DNA from: DAISJI01 sp964559835
Lineage (GTDB): Bacteria > Acidobacteriota > Terriglobia > Terriglobales > Acidobacteriaceae
DNA: 64,000 bases
NCBI GenBank assembly: GCA_964559835.1
Contig: CAZLJE010000025.1
Location: forward strand, 17,162-81,161
Reading direction: 5' to 3'
Of this stretch, positions 25,054 to 33,093 are shown one piece after another (positions within the stretch are counted from its first letter, which is position 1; every line of letters begins with the position of its first letter). The position numbers were made by a program, and so were the translations under genes. The notes beneath the pieces were generated by a model, which ran no database searches, was not told the origin of the DNA, and was given only the letters and a program-made list of their open reading frames with translations.

Positions 25054-26346
25054 CTACGCGGACTTCGAGTACAGGAAGTCCAGGGCCTTGTCGTTACGAA
25101 TGCGGTTGCGAATGCGCTCGATCGCGCCGTCCTTGGTAAGACGCGCACGGATCGAGTCGGCAGACTGGCCGGACTGCTCGGCCAGCGCCTGCACTTCCTT
25201 GTCGATTTCCTCGTCGGAGACCTGGATGTCTTCCTTGTCGGCGATGCGGTCCAGAAGCAGGGAAGCCTTGACCTCGCGAACAGCAGCGTCGTGCTGGCCG
25301 GCGCGCAGCCGGTTGAGGTCCATCTTGCGCATGTCGTCGGCCTTCATTCCCTGCGCGGCGAGCGCTCGCAAGCCACGTTCGAGCCGGAGGTCGACCTGGT
25401 GCTCGACAAGCGATTCGGGGACCTCGAATTGATTGCGACTGATCAGCTCGTCGATCAACTTGTCCTTCCCCTGGCGCTCCGCCTCGTGCTTCTTCTCGTG
25501 CTCCATGCCCTCGCGGATCCTGGTCTTCACCTCGTCGATCGACTTGAAATCGCCGAGCTGTTTCGCGAACTCCTCGTTCAACTCCGGCAGTTGCTTCTGC
25601 TTGATGGCCTTCACCGTGACCGAGTACTCGAAGGTCTTGCCGGCAAGGCGCTGATCGCTGAAGTCGGCCGGGTAAGGGACTTCGAACGAACGGACATCGC
25701 CGACGTTGGCGCCGCGGAGATTGTCGGAGAAATCGCGCAAAGTGTTCTTCCCGCCGATCTCGATCATGACGTCGTCCACCGAGACCGGCTTGAGTTCGTC
25801 GCCAACGGCGTCCTCCGGACCTGCGGCGGATCCCTTCGGCTTACCGGTAAAAGATGCCTGGACGAAATCCCCGTCGGCGACCGGGCTGCCCTGGATCTCG
25901 GTGTAGGTGGCGTGTTGCTCGCGTAGATGCTCGAGCGACTGCGAGACATCCTCGTCGGAAACGGTGGTGTCCGGGTTCTCGACTTTGATGTCCTGGTACC
26001 CAGAAACTTCGATTTCCGGAAGTACTTCGAAAGTTGCCTTGAAGCGCAGCGGTTCCCCTTCGTGGAGGTGGAGGTCGGTGACTCTGGGCTGCGACACGGG
26101 CACCAGCTTCTGGCGGTCCGTCTCCTGGTGGAAGTAGCGAGGGACGAGTTTGTCGACAACTTCGCTCTTGATCTCCTCGGCGAAACGGTTGCGGATGACA
26201 GTCGCGGGCACTTTGCCGCGGCGAAAACCTGGCAACCGTGCCATCTTGGAGAGATTTTGGACGACTCGTTCGGTCTCGCTGGCGACGATGTCGGCCGGGA
26301 CTTCGACCTGGATCTCGCGGCGAGTGGAAGTGTTGGTTTCTGTCAT
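25054..26346 (-). CDS. tig: Trigger factor, ribosome-bound chaperone and prolyl isomerase
   Basis: 430 residues from ATG 26346. A TTG start at 26367 would add seven residues. The N-terminal ribosome-binding domain has the signature GFRRGKVP at about 43-50. The central FKBP-type domain (about 160-245) begins GDFVQASFTG and ends in KTFEYSVTVKAIK. The C-terminal helical chaperone arms contain long charged helices (EGMEHEKKHEAERQGKDKL). It is the first gene of the tig-clpP-clpX series. The central domain carries an acidic, Gly-rich insertion (GSAAGPEDAVGDELKPV). Confidence 0.97.
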   Translation of the reverse strand: MTETNTSTRREIQVEVPADIVASETERVVQNLSKMARLPGFRRGKVPATVIRNRFAEEIKSEVVDKLVPRYFHQETDRQKLVPVSQPRVTDLHLHEGEPLRFKATFEVLPEIEVSGYQDIKVENPDTTVSDEDVSQSLEHLREQHATYTEIQGSPVADGDFVQASFTGKPKGSAAGPEDAVGDELKPVSVDDVMIEIGGKNTLRDFSDNLRGANVGDVRSFEVPYPADFSDQRLAGKTFEYSVTVKAIKQKQLPELNEEFAKQLGDFKSIDEVKTRIREGMEHEKKHEAERQGKDKLIDELISRNQFEVPESLVEHQVDLRLERGLRALAAQGMKADDMRKMDLNRLRAGQHDAAVREVKASLLLDRIADKEDIQVSDEEIDKEVQALAEQSGQSADSIRARLTKDGAIERIRNRIRNDKALDFLYSKSA

Positions 26347-26526
26347 GCTGATAGAAAACTGAGGCAAAGTGGCCTTTCCAGTTGATATTAAGTCCGGGGG
26401 AGTAGGGCGTCAAACGGCAGAAACCAAAACCATTTTTGATTTTCGATTTTTGAGTGACGATTGGATCTGGAGCAGGGTGGGCGCGAGCGGCCTGTGCTAT
26501 GGAGCAAGTGGGCTAAACTTACAGCA

Positions 26527-27213
26527 ATGACCTCCTGGTTTACGGAATTCAATGATGAGCTGATTGCGTGCCGGCGGTGCCCGCGGCTGGTCGAGCACTG
26601 CACGACGGTTGCGCGCGAGAAGCGGCGCGCCTACCGCGATTGGGAATACTGGGGCAAGCCCGTGCCTGGTTTCGGCGACACGAATGCGCGCGTCCTGCTA
26701 TTGGGACTGGCGCCGGGCGCGCACGGATCCAACCGCACCGGCCGGTCTTTTACGGGCGACAGCTCGGGAAACTTTCTCTACCCGGTGCTGCACGCGGCGG
26801 GATTCGCTTCGCAACCGACTTCCACCCATGTCAAGGATGGCCTACAGCTCAGGGACGCGTACATCACCGCTACAGTGCGCTGCGCGCCGCCCGGAAACAA
26901 ACCGACGCCAGAGGAGATCGCCAACTGCTCGGAATTCCTCGACCGGGAACTCGCAGCGCTGAAACAGGTCAAGGTCGTGGTCGCGCTGGGGAAGATCGGA
27001 TTTGACGCCTACCTGAATCACCTCAAGCGCGCCGGCGTCCTGGAAAGCAAGAAGGAATACCAGTTCGGGCACGGTGCGCATTACCGCATGCACAACGGAC
27101 GATGGCTGCTGGCGTCGTACCACCCGTCGAATCAGAACACGCAGACCGGTAAACTCACCGAGAAGATGTTCCGAGAGATATTCGTGAAGGCGCGGAAGCT
27201 CGCAGAACGCTAG
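26527..27213 (+). CDS. Type-5 uracil-DNA glycosylase (UDGb)
   Basis: 228 residues from the ATG at 26527; the frame is open further left without a better start. Family 5 UDG motifs are clear: GLAPGAHGSNRTGRSFTGD at about 62-80, AVRCAPPGNKPTPEE-like TATVRCAPPGNKPTP, and SYHPSNQNTQTGKLT near the C-terminus. Cys15, Cys18 and Cys25 plus a later Cys would hold the 4Fe-4S cluster of these enzymes. It removes uracil, and often hypoxanthine, from DNA to start base excision repair. Convergent with a small membrane protein gene whose stop overlaps. Confidence 0.93.
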   Translation: MTSWFTEFNDELIACRRCPRLVEHCTTVAREKRRAYRDWEYWGKPVPGFGDTNARVLLLGLAPGAHGSNRTGRSFTGDSSGNFLYPVLHAAGFASQPTSTHVKDGLQLRDAYITATVRCAPPGNKPTPEEIANCSEFLDRELAALKQVKVVVALGKIGFDAYLNHLKRAGVLESKKEYQFGHGAHYRMHNGRWLLASYHPSNQNTQTGKLTEKMFREIFVKARKLAER

Positions 27214-27371
27214 GCGGCGCGGCGCCAGTGCCCGTCGTAAGCGTGGTGACAATCCTTGAAGACGCGATCCCAGTGCCGATTCATCTTTGCGACCGAGGCG
27301 AAAAAGACCAGAACACACGCCAGCAGCGCAAAATAGACAATGGCCGCGAGAATGATCCAGAACCAGAGCAT
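27210..27371 (-). CDS. Small single-pass membrane protein, 53 residues
   Basis: Begins MLWFWIILAAIVYFALLACV with one membrane helix at about 3-26, followed by a charged tail rich in His, Trp and Arg (MNRHWDRVFKDCHHAYDGHW). The stop overlaps the glycosylase stop tail to tail. There is no recognised family. The clean hydrophobic-then-amphipathic pattern and the good fit of the gap between two genes support it being real. Confidence 0.55.
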   Translation of the reverse strand: MLWFWIILAAIVYFALLACVLVFFASVAKMNRHWDRVFKDCHHAYDGHWRRAA

Positions 27372-27438
27372 GTGTTTAGGTCGCACCAGGTTTGATGCGG
27401 CGCATTGTGCTGTGGATACCAGCGGACGGGCCGTGCTT

Positions 27439-29151
27439 TCAACGACTTAGCCAGTCAGCGGACTGCGAGGCGGGCGCCTGAGCGTTCTCGACCCTCTCGA
27501 GCGAAACAACGGCGACCCACTGGGACCCGCGGTGCTGGGCGAGCACGATGCGTCCGCCGAGGAGCTGGGCGGCTTCGGCGGGGAGGAGGTCGCGGTGATA
27601 GCCGAAGTAGCGCGTCTGAAGCCTCTCCCACCAGGCAAAATTCATGAGCAGGTGCGGCTCTTCTTTGGTCGAGAAAAGCAGGGCGACTTGGTATTCGCCG
27701 CGGATGTCGGCGGCGGCGATGAGTTGCTCGATGGAAAAATCCTCGACGCGGAGGATGCGTACGGGCTTGTCGACATAGCCGAGCCAAGGGCGGGTCAGTT
27801 CGTCGGATGCCGGCCAGGCGGTGAGGACCGTCGAATTAGCGAAATGTTGAGCTACGAACCGATCGGCGGATTGGTGCAGGCGGACGTAATCAGAGTAGGC
27901 GAGGTTGTCTTCGGGCGCGAAGCGGTACGGCGGTTCGGTTATCAGCGCGACCACGAACCCGGCGCAAATCACCGCGAGAAACGCGGGCCACCAGGGCAGG
28001 CGCCTTCGCAAGGTGGACACGCCGACGATGATCACGAGCGGATACACCGACAGCAGGTAGCGCGCAAGGACCGCTCCACCGAGCACAGCGAACGCAACGG
28101 CATGAACGAGGATGAGGACGTAGAAGACGAGCTGGATCTGAATGGGGATTCGGGGCCGAAAACCATTGCCGGTTGCTGATTGTCGAATGCCGATTACCTT
28201 GGATTCTGCGCGCGGCGTCAGCGTCATCGCCAGCAAAACGGCGGCGGTGAGCAGCGCCATGTTCATGTAACCGAACAGGTGCCACAACCTGAGGGCGAGC
28301 GCTGCGAGAACGCGGGCAATGTGAAAATTATCGCCGGCGTTGTAGCGCAAGAACTCCGGATTGCCAAAGACGTGGCCAGTCTTCCCATAGTGAAAGCCAA
28401 GCCATGCGGCGAGCGGAACGACGGAGAGCAGGAGCGAGAGCGATCTAGAGATCTGGTGAACAGGTGATCTGGCAATCGGAGCGGCATTGCCGATTGAGGA
28501 TTGCCGATTGCCGATTGGAACGGCTACCGACGGCAGGACATAGTAAGTGTCGCGAAAGGGAACATCCCATGAGCTGTTCGGGTTGCGGAGTTTCGGGATC
28601 ACCAAAAAGAATTCCCACGCGAATAACGCGCCCGGGACGATGGCCGCAGTTTCTTTGGTCAGGCAAGCGGCTGCGAAAAAGGCGATTGCGGGCGCGCGGC
28701 GGTCAGCGACATAGAAATCCAGTCCCCAGATGATGAACGCAGCGGCGCCAAGGTCCATGTGCGCCATTGAGCTTTGCGCGAAATAAACAGGATAGAGCGC
28801 AAGAGCGACGACCGACCCGATGGCCACTTCCGTATTCGCCACACGCCGGGTGAGCCGAAACACGCCGAAGAGGCAAAAGGCGCTCACCACGAGCATCGCG
28901 GTGCGTGTGACCAGTGGCGAATATCCGAACACCTTCCATGCTGCCGCGAGATACGCAAGCAGCAGGGGCGGATGAGCGTTGGACAGCGTCGAGGAAGGAA
29001 TCAGGGAACCGGTGAGGAGAATGTCACGTGCGGCGGGTATGTAGTAACCGGCTTCGTCCCAGAAATAGGGGAGCCGGAGGAGCGGGAAGTGCAGGAGAAC
29101 GAGCGCAGCGAAAAGCAGAAAGAACAGCCCGACATTCGAGCGAACGTTCAC
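27439..29151 (-). CDS. GT39/ArnT-like membrane glycosyltransferase
   Basis: 570 residues with about ten to twelve membrane helices. The first external loop has FWDEAGYY, matching the acidic catalytic site of GT-C enzymes that use lipid-linked sugars (PMT/ArnT type), and SNAHPPLLLAYLAA follows. The C-terminal 130 residues form a soluble domain. Two loops contain translated dispersed repeats: IGNRQSSIGNAAPIARSP around residue 212, and a shorter IGIRQSATGNG segment around residue 320. The donor and acceptor are unknown. It stands alone; composite repeats fill the gap before it. Confidence 0.8.
   Translation of the reverse strand: MNVRSNVGLFFLLFAALVLLHFPLLRLPYFWDEAGYYIPAARDILLTGSLIPSSTLSNAHPPLLLAYLAAAWKVFGYSPLVTRTAMLVVSAFCLFGVFRLTRRVANTEVAIGSVVALALYPVYFAQSSMAHMDLGAAAFIIWGLDFYVADRRAPAIAFFAAACLTKETAAIVPGALFAWEFFLVIPKLRNPNSSWDVPFRDTYYVLPSVAVPIGNRQSSIGNAAPIARSPVHQISRSLSLLLSVVPLAAWLGFHYGKTGHVFGNPEFLRYNAGDNFHIARVLAALALRLWHLFGYMNMALLTAAVLLAMTLTPRAESKVIGIRQSATGNGFRPRIPIQIQLVFYVLILVHAVAFAVLGGAVLARYLLSVYPLVIIVGVSTLRRRLPWWPAFLAVICAGFVVALITEPPYRFAPEDNLAYSDYVRLHQSADRFVAQHFANSTVLTAWPASDELTRPWLGYVDKPVRILRVEDFSIEQLIAAADIRGEYQVALLFSTKEEPHLLMNFAWWERLQTRYFGYHRDLLPAEAAQLLGGRIVLAQHRGSQWVAVVSLERVENAQAPASQSADWLSR
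28164..28196. repeat. GATTGCCGATTG-type repeat inside the GT39-like gene
   Basis: Diverged units of the form GCTGATTGTCGAATGCCGATT, translated in frame as part of a loop. Related units are at 28479-28519 and 29162-29190. Confidence 0.6.
28442..28519. repeat. Composite repeat inside the GT39-like gene
   Basis: Left part is built of GATCTGGTGA-like units (GATCTAGAGATCTGGTGAAC, then AGGTGATCTGG). The right part is three GATTGCCGATTG-like units. The whole stretch is open and translated as an Ser/Ile/Asn-rich insertion. Confidence 0.65.
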
Positions 29152-29328
29152 AGAGGCATTTTCAATTGTTCATTGCGGATTGTCGATTGGAAGAAAAACA
29201 AATCGCAAAGGACGCGAAGGTACGCGAAGGAAATGCATAGATCCTTCGCTGCGCTCAGGATGACACGTCCTTCAGGATGACACGTCGCTCGGGATGTCAG
29301 GTGACCTCGGAATGACGGATGTCGAGTC
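29152..29328. repeat. Composite of several dispersed repeat types
   Basis: In order: ATTGCGGATTGTCGATTGG units (about 29172-29190), CAAAGGACGCGAAGGTACGCG (about 29205-29230), GATCCTTCGCTGCGCTCAGG followed by two further GGATGACACGTC units (about 29240-29290). There is no coding content. It lies between the DUF3467 gene and the GT39-like gene on the same strand. Confidence 0.65.
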
Positions 29329-29625
29329 TCAGTTGACGATACCGGTGGCGGCCATTGAGGGGTCGAGCTTGATCTCGCCAAATGTCTTTTCGTACTGCTC
29401 GACGTTCTGCCGCAGGATGTTCATTAGCGCCTTGGCCTGCTGCGGGCTCAGGTACACGCCCTGGAAGTTGTGCACTTCGACTTCGTTCTCCGTGGCCTGA
29501 TGGAGCGTGCCGAACACAAGGAAGAAGTCCCAGACATTGACGCGCACCTGGACGGAGTTGGCGTAACCTTCGCGATAATCGTCTTTATTGATCAGCTTGA
29601 TATTCGGCTGCATGGGGAATGGCAT
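29329..29625 (-). CDS. DUF3467 domain protein
   Basis: 98 residues covering a whole DUF3467 domain: YANSVQVRVNVWDFFLVFG, a short loop with EVEVHNFQGVYLSPQQAKAL, then LRQNVEQYEKTFGEI. The family is small, cytosolic and of unknown function. Met5 is an alternative start. It lies just downstream of tRNA-Leu on the same strand. Confidence 0.85.
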   Translation of the reverse strand: MPFPMQPNIKLINKDDYREGYANSVQVRVNVWDFFLVFGTLHQATENEVEVHNFQGVYLSPQQAKALMNILRQNVEQYEKTFGEIKLDPSMAATGIVN

Positions 29626-29678
29626 GGGGAGAGTGTAATCGAAGGAAGAATCAAGAAGGCAGAGTGAAAATAAAAAAC

Positions 29679-29765
<87 letters not shown>

Positions 29766-29824
29766 AGCTCGATTCATTGTAAGACAGTCTCCGGGCGCAA
29801 GTAATGAACGAGCTAAAAAACGCA

Positions 29825-29852
29825 CCACAAAGGACACCAAGGCACGCGAAGG
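29825..29852. repeat. CCACAAAGGACACCAAGG-type dispersed repeat
   Basis: Opposite-orientation relative of the copy at 8898-8926, between tRNA-Leu and pilT. Confidence 0.65.
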
Positions 29853-29942
29853 AAGTGCCGGATTTCTGATATGCTCTTGCGACTCCCCGACCTTACGGCG
29901 CGAGCGGAACCTCGCGTCCAGCGCTAACTACGAGAGGAACTG

Positions 29943-31127
29943 ATGGCCACCACTCCAAGTGCCGCGCCTGCTGCTGCGCCGCAAGCTGCCCCGGCGGTCC
30001 CTACCGCTGTAATCATCGAAGCGATGCTCAACATGGGGAAAAACGTCAGCGACCTGATCATTTCCCCGGGACGTCCGCCGCAGGTGGAATTGAGCGGGCA
30101 CCTGGTGCCTGTCCCGGTAGCGGGTATCACGGCGTTGACGGCGGCCGATACGGCCCGCATCTCGGGCGACCTGATCGGGCAAAACAAGCAGGCGCTGGAC
30201 CAGTTGAAGAACGAGGGTTCGGCCGACCTGTCCTACGCCATACCGGGAAAGTCGCGCTTCCGCGTGAACATTTTCAAACAGCGCGGCACGTACGCGGTCG
30301 TCATGCGTGTTATCCCGACTAAGATCCCGACGTTCGAAGACCTGAAGCTCCCGGAGGCGCTGAAGGCGATCGCGGACCTGAAGAACGGGATCGTGCTGGT
30401 GACCGGCCCAACGGGGTCGGGTAAATCGTCGACGCTGGCGGCGATCATCGACATGATCAACTCCAATCATGCCGAGCACATCATCACCATCGAGGACCCG
30501 GTGGAGTTCATGCATCCGCACAAGAAAGCGACAATCCACCAGCGCGAACTGCATAGCGATACCCCGAGTTTCGCGCTGGCGTTGCGCGCCGCGCTGAGAC
30601 AGGCGCCGAAGGTGATCCTGGTCGGCGAAATGCGCGACAAGGAGACGATTGAGATCGCGCTGACCGCGGCCGAGACCGGACACCTGGTGTTCTCGACCCT
30701 GCACACGATCGATGCTTCCAAAACCGTGGAGCGCATTGTGGGCGTGTTCCCGATGGCCGACCAGGAGGCGATCCGGCAGAGGCTGGCCGCCAGCTTCCGC
30801 TACTTCGTCTCGCAGCGTCTTCTGCCCAAAAAGGACGGCGGCGGGCGCGTGGCGGTGCTGGAGATCCTGAAGTCCACGATGCGTACCAGAGATTACGTCG
30901 AGAAGGGCGAGACCGAAGGCCGTTCGCTGCTCGACGCCATGAAGGATGGCACGCTGGAAGGCATGCAGTACTTCGATGGCGAGATCGAGAAGCACATCCG
31001 CGCGGGAACCATCGACATGGACACCGGTCTCGCCTTCGCCAGTAACGCCGGCAACCTGCGGCTGCAACTAGCCGACTTCAGCGGAGAGCAGAAGGAAGAG
31101 AAGCAGAACGACCTGCTCGAAAGATAG
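29943..31127 (+). CDS. pilT: PilT/PilU-type twitching motility ATPase
   Basis: 394 residues. Hexameric ATPase that powers retraction of type IV pili at the inner membrane. After an Ala/Pro-rich 25-residue leader come the N-terminal PAS-like domain (about 25-125), Walker A GPTGSGKSS at about 155-163, Asp box ITIEDPVEFMH, Walker B KVILVGEMRDKETI and the His box TGHLVFSTLHT. The AIRCR-like retraction motif of classical PilT appears as AIRQRLAASF, so PilT versus PilU is undecided. It is encoded apart from and opposite to the pilB operon. Confidence 0.92.
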   Translation: MATTPSAAPAAAPQAAPAVPTAVIIEAMLNMGKNVSDLIISPGRPPQVELSGHLVPVPVAGITALTAADTARISGDLIGQNKQALDQLKNEGSADLSYAIPGKSRFRVNIFKQRGTYAVVMRVIPTKIPTFEDLKLPEALKAIADLKNGIVLVTGPTGSGKSSTLAAIIDMINSNHAEHIITIEDPVEFMHPHKKATIHQRELHSDTPSFALALRAALRQAPKVILVGEMRDKETIEIALTAAETGHLVFSTLHTIDASKTVERIVGVFPMADQEAIRQRLAASFRYFVSQRLLPKKDGGGRVAVLEILKSTMRTRDYVEKGETEGRSLLDAMKDGTLEGMQYFDGEIEKHIRAGTIDMDTGLAFASNAGNLRLQLADFSGEQKEEKQNDLLER

Positions 31128-31222
31128 GCCACGGCTTTCGATTCCGCGGCGAGCTGGAAGCCGCGTCGCTCCTCGGACAAAGGCGCACTTCGCCCCTGTA
31201 CGTTTGAGAGAAGGAACCGGGG

Positions 31223-31492
31223 CTACTGCTGATTCAGCGTTCCGTAAACCGACATCCCGATGATGAACAGGATCAGGAGCGCGGATGCGCCACCCAAGAT
31301 CCGTACCGGAATGTTCAGTTTTTGCACGCGGGCGATGAGCTCCTGCTGTTCCTTCTCCATGTGCGACTCGGACTGGTCAAGGAAAAGTTGATCATCCTCG
31401 CGCATGGTGAGAGTGCTGCGATAAATCAGCAGGATGACGAGAATCGCGGTGACTACGCCCCAGACAATCAGCAGGATGTTCAGCAGCGACAT
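31223..31492 (-). CDS. Small two-helix membrane protein of unknown function
   Basis: 89 residues from ATG 31492, which has a GAGGTGG site just before it; the frame extends to 31537. Two membrane helices (MSLLNILLIVWGVVTAILVI and about 62-82) flank a charged cytosolic or periplasmic segment (REDDQLFLDQSESHMEKEQQ). There is no known domain. It lies between pilT and the Fe-S carrier gene. Confidence 0.65.
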   Translation of the reverse strand: MSLLNILLIVWGVVTAILVILLIYRSTLTMREDDQLFLDQSESHMEKEQQELIARVQKLNIPVRILGGASALLILFIIGMSVYGTLNQQ

Positions 31493-31751
31493 GCGCCACC
31501 TCATTGCGGTCCTGTTACTGCACCCTTGCACGGACACGGCGGGCGCGGGTACAGGGCCTATTGATGGGGATTATAGACCTCCAGGGCAGCGCAAGGAGGT
31601 AATTTTGAGAGTTCCTCACGACCGGATCCAGTGCCGCCGCCGGGGATCAACGGCCCGAAACAGGCCTGTCCGCAACGACATATGCGTGCGACCTGGCGAT
31701 CGGGAGCGACATCCAATGATTGGCAGGTATCCTTGTGGACATCACAAGGGC

Positions 31752-31782
31752 TTGTGACGCAGCCGGGAACCGGCTGTATAAT
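31752..31782 (+). promoter_or_regulatory. Promoter with embedded dyad before the A-type Fe-S carrier gene
   Basis: TTGTGA (-35-like, 31752-31757) and a consensus TATAAT (-10, 31777-31782). The spacer of 19 is occupied by a perfect dyad CAGCCGG-GAA-CCGGCTG (31760-31776). The dyad fills the RNA polymerase spacer exactly, so it is a good operator candidate, for example for an Rrf2/IscR-type or other dimeric repressor. Confidence 0.6.
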
Positions 31783-31813
31783 CAAGGCGCAGCAATCCTT
31801 TCAGGAGAAGAGA

Positions 31814-32179
31814 ATGGCAACCACGACGTCGACGCCGAATGTGACCAAAATCGCCCCCATCAACCTGACGCAGAATGCGATCGCGAAGGTGAAGGAGATC
31901 ATGGGGCAACAGAATCCGGTGCCGGCCGGGCTGCGTGTGGGAGTGGTCGGTGGCGGATGCTCGGGCTTCTCGTACTCCATGTCATTCGAGAACGCCGCCG
32001 GGTTAATGGACAAGAGCTACGACTTCGACGGACTCAAGGTGTTCGTTGACGCGACCTCGCTGATGTACCTCAACGGTTGCATCGTTGACTACGTCGAAAC
32101 GCTCGAGGGCGCCGGCTTCAAGTTCGAGAACCCGAACGTGAAGAGCACTTGCGGGTGCGGATCGTCTTTCAGCGTGTAG
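31814..32179 (+). CDS. A-type iron-sulfur carrier (IscA/ErpA/HesB family)
   Basis: 121 residues from ATG 31814, with AGGAGAAG ribosome binding site; the open frame reaches further left but lacks family similarity. The three invariant Cys are present: GGCSGFSY and CGCGSSF at the C-terminus. The carrier accepts Fe-S clusters from the scaffold and delivers them to apoproteins. Whether it acts as ErpA or IscA cannot be told. It has its own promoter and terminator. Confidence 0.95.
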   Translation: MATTTSTPNVTKIAPINLTQNAIAKVKEIMGQQNPVPAGLRVGVVGGGCSGFSYSMSFENAAGLMDKSYDFDGLKVFVDATSLMYLNGCIVDYVETLEGAGFKFENPNVKSTCGCGSSFSV

Positions 32180-32201
32180 TTGCTTAGATTTATCAGGAAC
32201 G

Positions 32202-32227
32202 AGCCTCGCGGTGATCGCGGGGCTTTT
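32202..32227 (+). terminator. Terminator after the Fe-S carrier gene
   Basis: 9-bp stem (AGCCTCGCG / CGCGGGGCT, one G-U) with loop GTGAT, followed by TTTTCTATTTT. It abuts the convergent pseudopilin gene. Confidence 0.85.
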
Positions 32228-33088
32228 CTATTTTGGGGTGTCGGGCCGAGTGGGACCAGTCGGGCCACCGATTGGCTGTCCGAAACCGCTGGAAGGCTGC
32301 CCAAAACCGCTGGAGGGCTGTCCAAAGCCGCCGGGACTGATGGGCCGTCCAAAGCCGCCGGGCTGCTGGCCCGCCGGCGTGGCGCCAGGGATCTGGTTGG
32401 CGTATTGGAAGGTCTTGCTGGAATATGGGCCAGTGATCAGCGCACCGCGGTCAGTCGTCGGGTCATAGACGAAGTACCACTCGTTGTAGTGGGTCTTGTC
32501 ATCGAAGGCATGGATGCCCTCGGCTTCACTGACGCTAGAGACGCCGATAATGAAGCCGCCGATCTGCGAATTAGCCGCGCCGCCGCCAGTGGTGGTCGTG
32601 GACGAACTGCCCGGGCCTGTTGCGGCCGTGACTGGATTCGTTCCTCCCAATCCAGTCCCGGCATTCGTCCCTCCCAATCCAGTCCCGAAATTGGTTCCCC
32701 CCAAGCCACTCGGTTGCTGCGTGTTGGTGCCCATCGCCGAAACGGGGGTACCGACATTCGGAGCGTTGCCGATCTTCACGTCTCCCGGATGAAGGAACTT
32801 CCATTTTCCGTCCTCCACCATCGGGTCTTTGTATTCCTTGCGCAGAAAGCGGACGTTGTTCGTGTTCTTGAGTTGATCGATGGTCACGGGATAGCGCCCG
32901 AATTTGCGGTAGTAACGCTTGATGGCCCGGGCGTACTGCGCTCCGCGATGGATCATCTCCTCCTCGCGGTCACGCTTGATCTGCTGGGCGACGCGAGGCG
33001 CCACGGCAACGACGGCGAGCATCATCAGCGCCATCATGAACACCAGGATCATTAGCAGGTAGCCGGATTGGGAGCGTCGACGGGACAT
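32228..33088 (-). CDS. GspG-like pseudopilin with repeat-rich C-terminus
   Basis: 286 residues. N-terminus RRRSQSGYLLMILVFMMALMM resembles a prepilin signal and hydrophobic helix, but Glu at +5 is absent and the residue after Gly is Tyr. The globular part (about 45-95) has the GspG-type YYRKFGRYPVTIDQLKNTNNVRFLRK pattern. After it come imperfect GTGLGGTNxxT-like repeats (about 125-155) and GGFGQPSSGFGQP-type repeats at the C-terminus. It is the last gene of the pilM-N-O-P cluster, suggesting a minor pseudopilin in the same machine. The repeats may be a flexible linker. Confidence 0.75.
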   Translation of the reverse strand: MSRRRSQSGYLLMILVFMMALMMLAVVAVAPRVAQQIKRDREEEMIHRGAQYARAIKRYYRKFGRYPVTIDQLKNTNNVRFLRKEYKDPMVEDGKWKFLHPGDVKIGNAPNVGTPVSAMGTNTQQPSGLGGTNFGTGLGGTNAGTGLGGTNPVTAATGPGSSSTTTTGGGAANSQIGGFIIGVSSVSEAEGIHAFDDKTHYNEWYFVYDPTTDRGALITGPYSSKTFQYANQIPGATPAGQQPGGFGRPISPGGFGQPSSGFGQPSSGFGQPIGGPTGPTRPDTPK

Positions 33089-33093
33089 CGGGA

